From: Spirochaetia bacterium
GTDB taxonomy: Bacteria; Spirochaetota; Spirochaetia; Treponematales; Breznakiellaceae
NCBI GenBank assembly: GCA_026002265.1
Contig: BOBG01000087.1
Span: forward strand, 1-8,514
DNA length: 8,514 nt
Direction: 5' to 3'
Shown one piece after another: positions 5,968-8,514 of the stretch. Below the pieces are notes generated by a model. It was not told where the DNA came from. It made no database searches and was given only the letters and a program-made list of their open reading frames with translations. The translations under genes and the position numbers were made by a program. Every line of letters begins with the position of its first letter. Position 1 is the stretch's first letter.

Positions 5968-5973
5968 AGCATA
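5968..5973 (-). promoter_or_regulatory. -10-like box 6 nt before the lepA ATG
   Basis: TATGCT (4 of 6 to consensus) ends 6 nt before the ATG at 5961, so a transcript would start on the start codon. The best -35 at 17-bp spacing is TAGTTA (5996-5991), only 3 of 6. A TTGACT is present (6003-5998) but its spacer is 24 bp. Confidence 0.25.
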
Positions 5974-6022
5974 CCGGAAAAAAAGTGAAATAACTATAGT
6001 CAATCCGGGTGCCTCCATTGTA

Positions 6023-6445
6023 GGGGACAGACCTCCGGTACTCTTTTCAGTGTAACGAGATCGTGGGGACAGACCTCGATATTTCTTTATAACACAAAGA
6101 ATTACAACTATGAATGAAACGAGTGTAAAAATATTTATTCGTGGGCTTCTCCCGGTGTTTTGAGGGGACAGACCTCCGGTACTCTTTTCGGTGTAACGAG
6201 ATCGTGGGGACAGACCTCGATATTTCTTTATAACACAAAGAATTACAACTATGAATGAAACGAGTATGAAAATATTTATTCGTGGACTTCTCCCGGTGTT
6301 TTGTGGGGACAGACCTCCGGTACTCTTTTCAGTGTAACGAGATCGTGGGGACAGACCTCGATATTTCTTTACAATAAAAAGAATTACAACTATAAATGAA
6401 ACGAGTATAAAAATATTTATTCGTGGACTTCTCCCGGTGTTTCGA
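6023..6445. repeat. three tandem copies of a 141-bp repeat between pbp and lepA
   Basis: Units start at 6023, 6164 and 6305, each 141 bp with no length change. By eye copies 1 and 2 differ at about five positions and copies 2 and 3 at about eight. Each unit has, in order: GGGGACAGACCTC followed by CGGTACTC, a second GGGGACAGACCTC 42 bp later followed by GATATTTC, a hairpin TTCTTT/AAAGAA with a 7-nt loop, a GAAACGAGT block, and the end motif TATTCGTGG-CTTCTCCCGGTGTTT. The 13-mer therefore occurs six times. It begins 61 bp upstream of the lepA ATG and ends 23 bp after the pbp stop codon, and fills nearly the whole intergenic region. No transposase or terminal repeats are present. Confidence 0.95.
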
Positions 6446-6468
6446 GGACTGTCAATCAGAAGGAATGA

Positions 6469-8424
6469 TCAATTTAATTCAAGGAGCAGCAGATCTGAAG
6501 GGCTGAAAACCGAACCGGGGATGAGATTTTGCCGGCGGACCCAGCCGTTTCCGACAATTTGTACCCGGATTTCGTCACTTTGAACCAGCGGAATGAGTTG
6601 CTGTTTTGAATAACCGGTGTAATCCGGAACGAATCCTTGGGGAATTGGGGCATTTACCAATCTTTGTACATTAATAATACCGGGGTGTATGAGTTGCGGA
6701 TTCCGGCCGCGGGGGATGCCCAGATAGTTGACCAATTCATTTGCCGCTTCCCGGACAAAGGGCGCGGCAATCTGCCCTCCGAAAAAAGAGTAACCCAGTG
6801 GCCGGGTGATGACGAGATAGAGTACGAGCGCGGGATTGTCAACCGGCAATATCGCCATACAGCTTGCGATAAAATCAGTTGTTGAATAGGTTTTTGTAGC
6901 CGGATCGTAGAGTTGCGCGGTGCCGGTTTTAACAGCCGTCGAGACGTCATCAAGAAATGCACGCCAGCCGGTTCCGCTCGTAGTAGTCGACAGCATATAC
7001 TGACGCATCAATCTGGCGACTTCCGGGCTGATGGGCGGATTTTTTTCCCGGTTTTCGCGCCGGATTTTTTCTGCATCTGTTTCCGGCGGCAGTTTAACTT
7101 GAGAGCCATCCGGAGCAAGAACGTCCTTAATGATCCGGAGCGGCACGAGCTGACCATTGCCGGCAACCGCCGTGGACGCTTGAAGCATCTGCATCGCAGA
7201 CACTGAAATTTCCTGACCTATCGCTATGGTCGGCTTGGTCCGGTTTGACCACCGGGACGGTACTTGAAAAAGTCCCGGACTCTCGCCCGGATTTCCGACA
7301 AAAGTCGGCAAGCCGAAGCCGAAATTACTCAACGTATTGTAAAAATCTTGTGATTCCAAAAGATCAGAGGCGTAGGCAGCTCCGGCATTACATGACAGCC
7401 GGATAATATCACGGATTCCAACCCGGCCATGATTCCCCAAACACTTGATCACGATCCGCTCGCCCCGGCTCCCAGTCCGGACGTACTGGCCGTTGCACGT
7501 AAAAAAACTGTTATCATCAGCTGCACCGGATTGCATCACCGCAGCCATAGAAAAAATTTTGAACACCGAACCCGGTTCATAGGCATCGACAACGGGCCGG
7601 AACAACCATGTCGAAGGATCATAATTCTGAAAATTGCTCGGCTCAAAACCCGGAAGTGACGCTGCGCCTAAAATATCGCCGGTAGCCGGATCCATTGCCA
7701 TGAACATAACTGATTGCGCTTTATGCTGTTCGAGAATTTGCGCTGAAAATCTTTCAAGAATACGCTGGACATTGATATCAATGGTCAAAACCACCCGGTT
7801 TCCCCGGTTATCACCGCCGGGCGCGAGGAGCGAATTGAGCGAGGATTCAATCCCCTCACCGCCGCGGTAATTCTTGTTCACAAAACCGATAATTTGACTC
7901 GCAAGACTCTCCTCCGGGTACCGGCGGCTTTTAATTTCTTCCCGGCTTATAAAACTTAACAGTTCATTAGTTTCATCTTTTTCCGCGGCTTTATAAAATT
8001 CCGCCATGGTCTCCCGATCAACCCCTTTTTTCAAGTACACAAAAGAGAGCGTGGGATGTGTCATGACAGCTTTAAGCTCTTCCACCGGAATATCGAGCAA
8101 TGGACTGAGTTTTTCCGCGATCCGTGCGGTCCGGTTAGGATAATTCCGGAAATCCTTCGGATTGACTCCGAGATTAATGTACGGTTCCTGTAACGCAAGT
8201 ACCCGCCCATTCCTATCAACAATGGGACCCCGGTCAGCCGTACTGAGTGTTTCACGTGGCTGCTCAGTTCCGGAGCGTTCATTTGATGGAGTTCCTCCCG
8301 GCGGAAGCACATCTGGAGCTTTTTCCGGAAACAACATAAGACCGGCATACCAACAAAGGAGAATGACTCCGGCTGCAATTAACCCATACGCAAAAAAACG
8401 AAACCGGCCGTACGTAGGAGGCAT
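6469..8424 (-). CDS. class B penicillin-binding protein (FtsI/PBP2 type) with C-terminal PASTA-like segment
   Basis: A 651-residue peptidoglycan DD-transpeptidase that cross-links stem peptides outside the membrane in the septal or elongation complex. It has a short cytoplasmic N-terminus, one membrane anchor (about 10-32), a Pro/Gly/Ser-rich linker (34-62), a dimerisation/pedestal domain (about 63-215, starting RGPIVDRNGRVLA), and the transpeptidase domain (about 235-565). Active-site motifs are complete: SVFK with nucleophile Ser286 and Lys289, SCN (344-346), and KTGT (499-502). IGQEISVSAMQ (402-412) is the usual family block. Residues 598-650 (VPDYTGYSK to the end) resemble one PASTA domain, as in FtsI/SpoVD-type proteins. 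The ATG is one base after the gyrB stop, so translation is probably coupled. The next gene, lepA, is separated from it by the repeat array. FtsI is favoured over PBP2 because of the PASTA segment. Confidence 0.93.
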   Translation of the reverse strand: MPPTYGRFRFFAYGLIAAGVILLCWYAGLMLFPEKAPDVLPPGGTPSNERSGTEQPRETLSTADRGPIVDRNGRVLALQEPYINLGVNPKDFRNYPNRTARIAEKLSPLLDIPVEELKAVMTHPTLSFVYLKKGVDRETMAEFYKAAEKDETNELLSFISREEIKSRRYPEESLASQIIGFVNKNYRGGEGIESSLNSLLAPGGDNRGNRVVLTIDINVQRILERFSAQILEQHKAQSVMFMAMDPATGDILGAASLPGFEPSNFQNYDPSTWLFRPVVDAYEPGSVFKIFSMAAVMQSGAADDNSFFTCNGQYVRTGSRGERIVIKCLGNHGRVGIRDIIRLSCNAGAAYASDLLESQDFYNTLSNFGFGLPTFVGNPGESPGLFQVPSRWSNRTKPTIAIGQEISVSAMQMLQASTAVAGNGQLVPLRIIKDVLAPDGSQVKLPPETDAEKIRRENREKNPPISPEVARLMRQYMLSTTTSGTGWRAFLDDVSTAVKTGTAQLYDPATKTYSTTDFIASCMAILPVDNPALVLYLVITRPLGYSFFGGQIAAPFVREAANELVNYLGIPRGRNPQLIHPGIINVQRLVNAPIPQGFVPDYTGYSKQQLIPLVQSDEIRVQIVGNGWVRRQNLIPGSVFSPSDLLLLELN

Positions 8425-8425
8425 T

Positions 8426-8514
8426 TTAAATGTCCAGATTCGACACTAACAACGCATTTTCTTCGATAAATACCCGGCGCGGACCAACATCTCCTCCCAT
8501 CAATGTTGAAAAAA
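8426..8514 (-). CDS. gyrB: DNA gyrase subunit B, C-terminal 28 residues (partial)
   Basis: The minus strand enters from the right edge in frame and ends at a TAA (8428-8426). The encoded tail, FSTLMGGDVGPRRVF then IEENALLVSNLDI, matches the strongly conserved GyrB ending; in E. coli it reads LMGDAVEPRRAF and IEENALKAANIDI as I recall it. This is the Toprim-side C-terminus of the ATPase subunit that supercoils DNA with GyrA. ParE is less likely because its ending differs from this PRRxFIEENA form. The gene is cut by the window, and only this tail can be judged. A single base separates its stop from the ATG of the penicillin-binding protein gene. Confidence 0.85.
   Translation of the reverse strand, partial: FSTLMGGDVGPRRVFIEENALLVSNLDI

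Noticed and set aside
5962..6018. LepA starting at the upstream ATG at 6018
   Set aside because: It would add 19 hydrophobic residues with no counterpart in LepA proteins; the 5961 start gives the usual length and N-terminus.
6047..6238. 63-residue minus-strand open frame with a repeated peptide
   Set aside because: It lies wholly within the tandem array. Because 141 is divisible by 3 the same frame repeats, giving the repeated peptide; there is no ribosome site and the composition is unlike the real genes.
6023..6445. CRISPR array
   Set aside because: The whole 141-bp unit is conserved, with no variable spacers between short repeats, and no cas genes are present.
6450..6455. TTGACA on the minus strand after the pbp stop, as a promoter for lepA
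   Set aside because: No acceptable -10 box is found at 16-18 bp spacing.
7429..7870. Plus-strand open frames opposite the penicillin-binding protein gene
   Set aside because: They are antisense to a complete, well-conserved transpeptidase gene and have no ribosome sites or recognisable domains.

Overview
The window looks like chromosomal DNA of a free-living or host-associated bacterium with mid-range GC. It is mainly housekeeping genes on the minus strand, with a small stress-type cluster on the left. A spirochaete (Treponema/Spirochaeta-like) is my best guess. It rests on the spirochaete-style lipobox (LLSC) of the lipoprotein, the division-type penicillin-binding protein with a C-terminal PASTA-like segment, and an RpoS-like sigma factor whose upstream region resembles a sigma-54 promoter. 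This is inference; no rRNA or lineage marker is present.

Layout, left to right. 1-75 is the 3' end of an unidentified gene on the plus strand. 76-392 is a non-coding leader with a good sigma-70 promoter and two palindromic elements. 393-1543 holds two adjacent TerD-family genes 2 bp apart. 1544-1713 is a convergent, palindrome-rich spacer holding an intrinsic terminator for the sigma gene. 1714-2565 (minus) is an RpoD/RpoS-family alternative sigma factor. 2566-2763 is a divergent promoter region with a near-consensus -24/-12 element facing the sigma gene and an operator-like palindrome. 2764-3414 (plus) is a YciO-type member of the Sua5/YrdC/YciO family. It converges, 25 bp apart, on a small lipoprotein gene (3440-4114, minus), which lies 41 bp downstream of lepA (4156-5961, minus). 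6019-6468 is occupied by three 141-bp tandem repeats (period exactly 141). 6469-8424 (minus) is a class B penicillin-binding protein, starting one base after the stop codon of a gyrB gene whose last 28 codons end the window.

Functionally the right half is core biology: DNA gyrase, septum/elongation peptidoglycan synthesis, and translation factor EF4. The left half (TerD pair plus alternative sigma factor) reads as stress response. The observations most worth a second look are the sigma-54-like promoter in front of the sigma gene; the 141-bp array and its 21-of-24 match 6 kb away in the terD leader; the nested hairpin in that leader; and three genes (lepA, the lipoprotein, yciO) that lack a Shine-Dalgarno sequence but have a -10-like box 5-7 nt before the ATG, suggesting leaderless mRNAs. 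I see no CRISPR array, tRNA, rRNA, transposase or clear new defence system.
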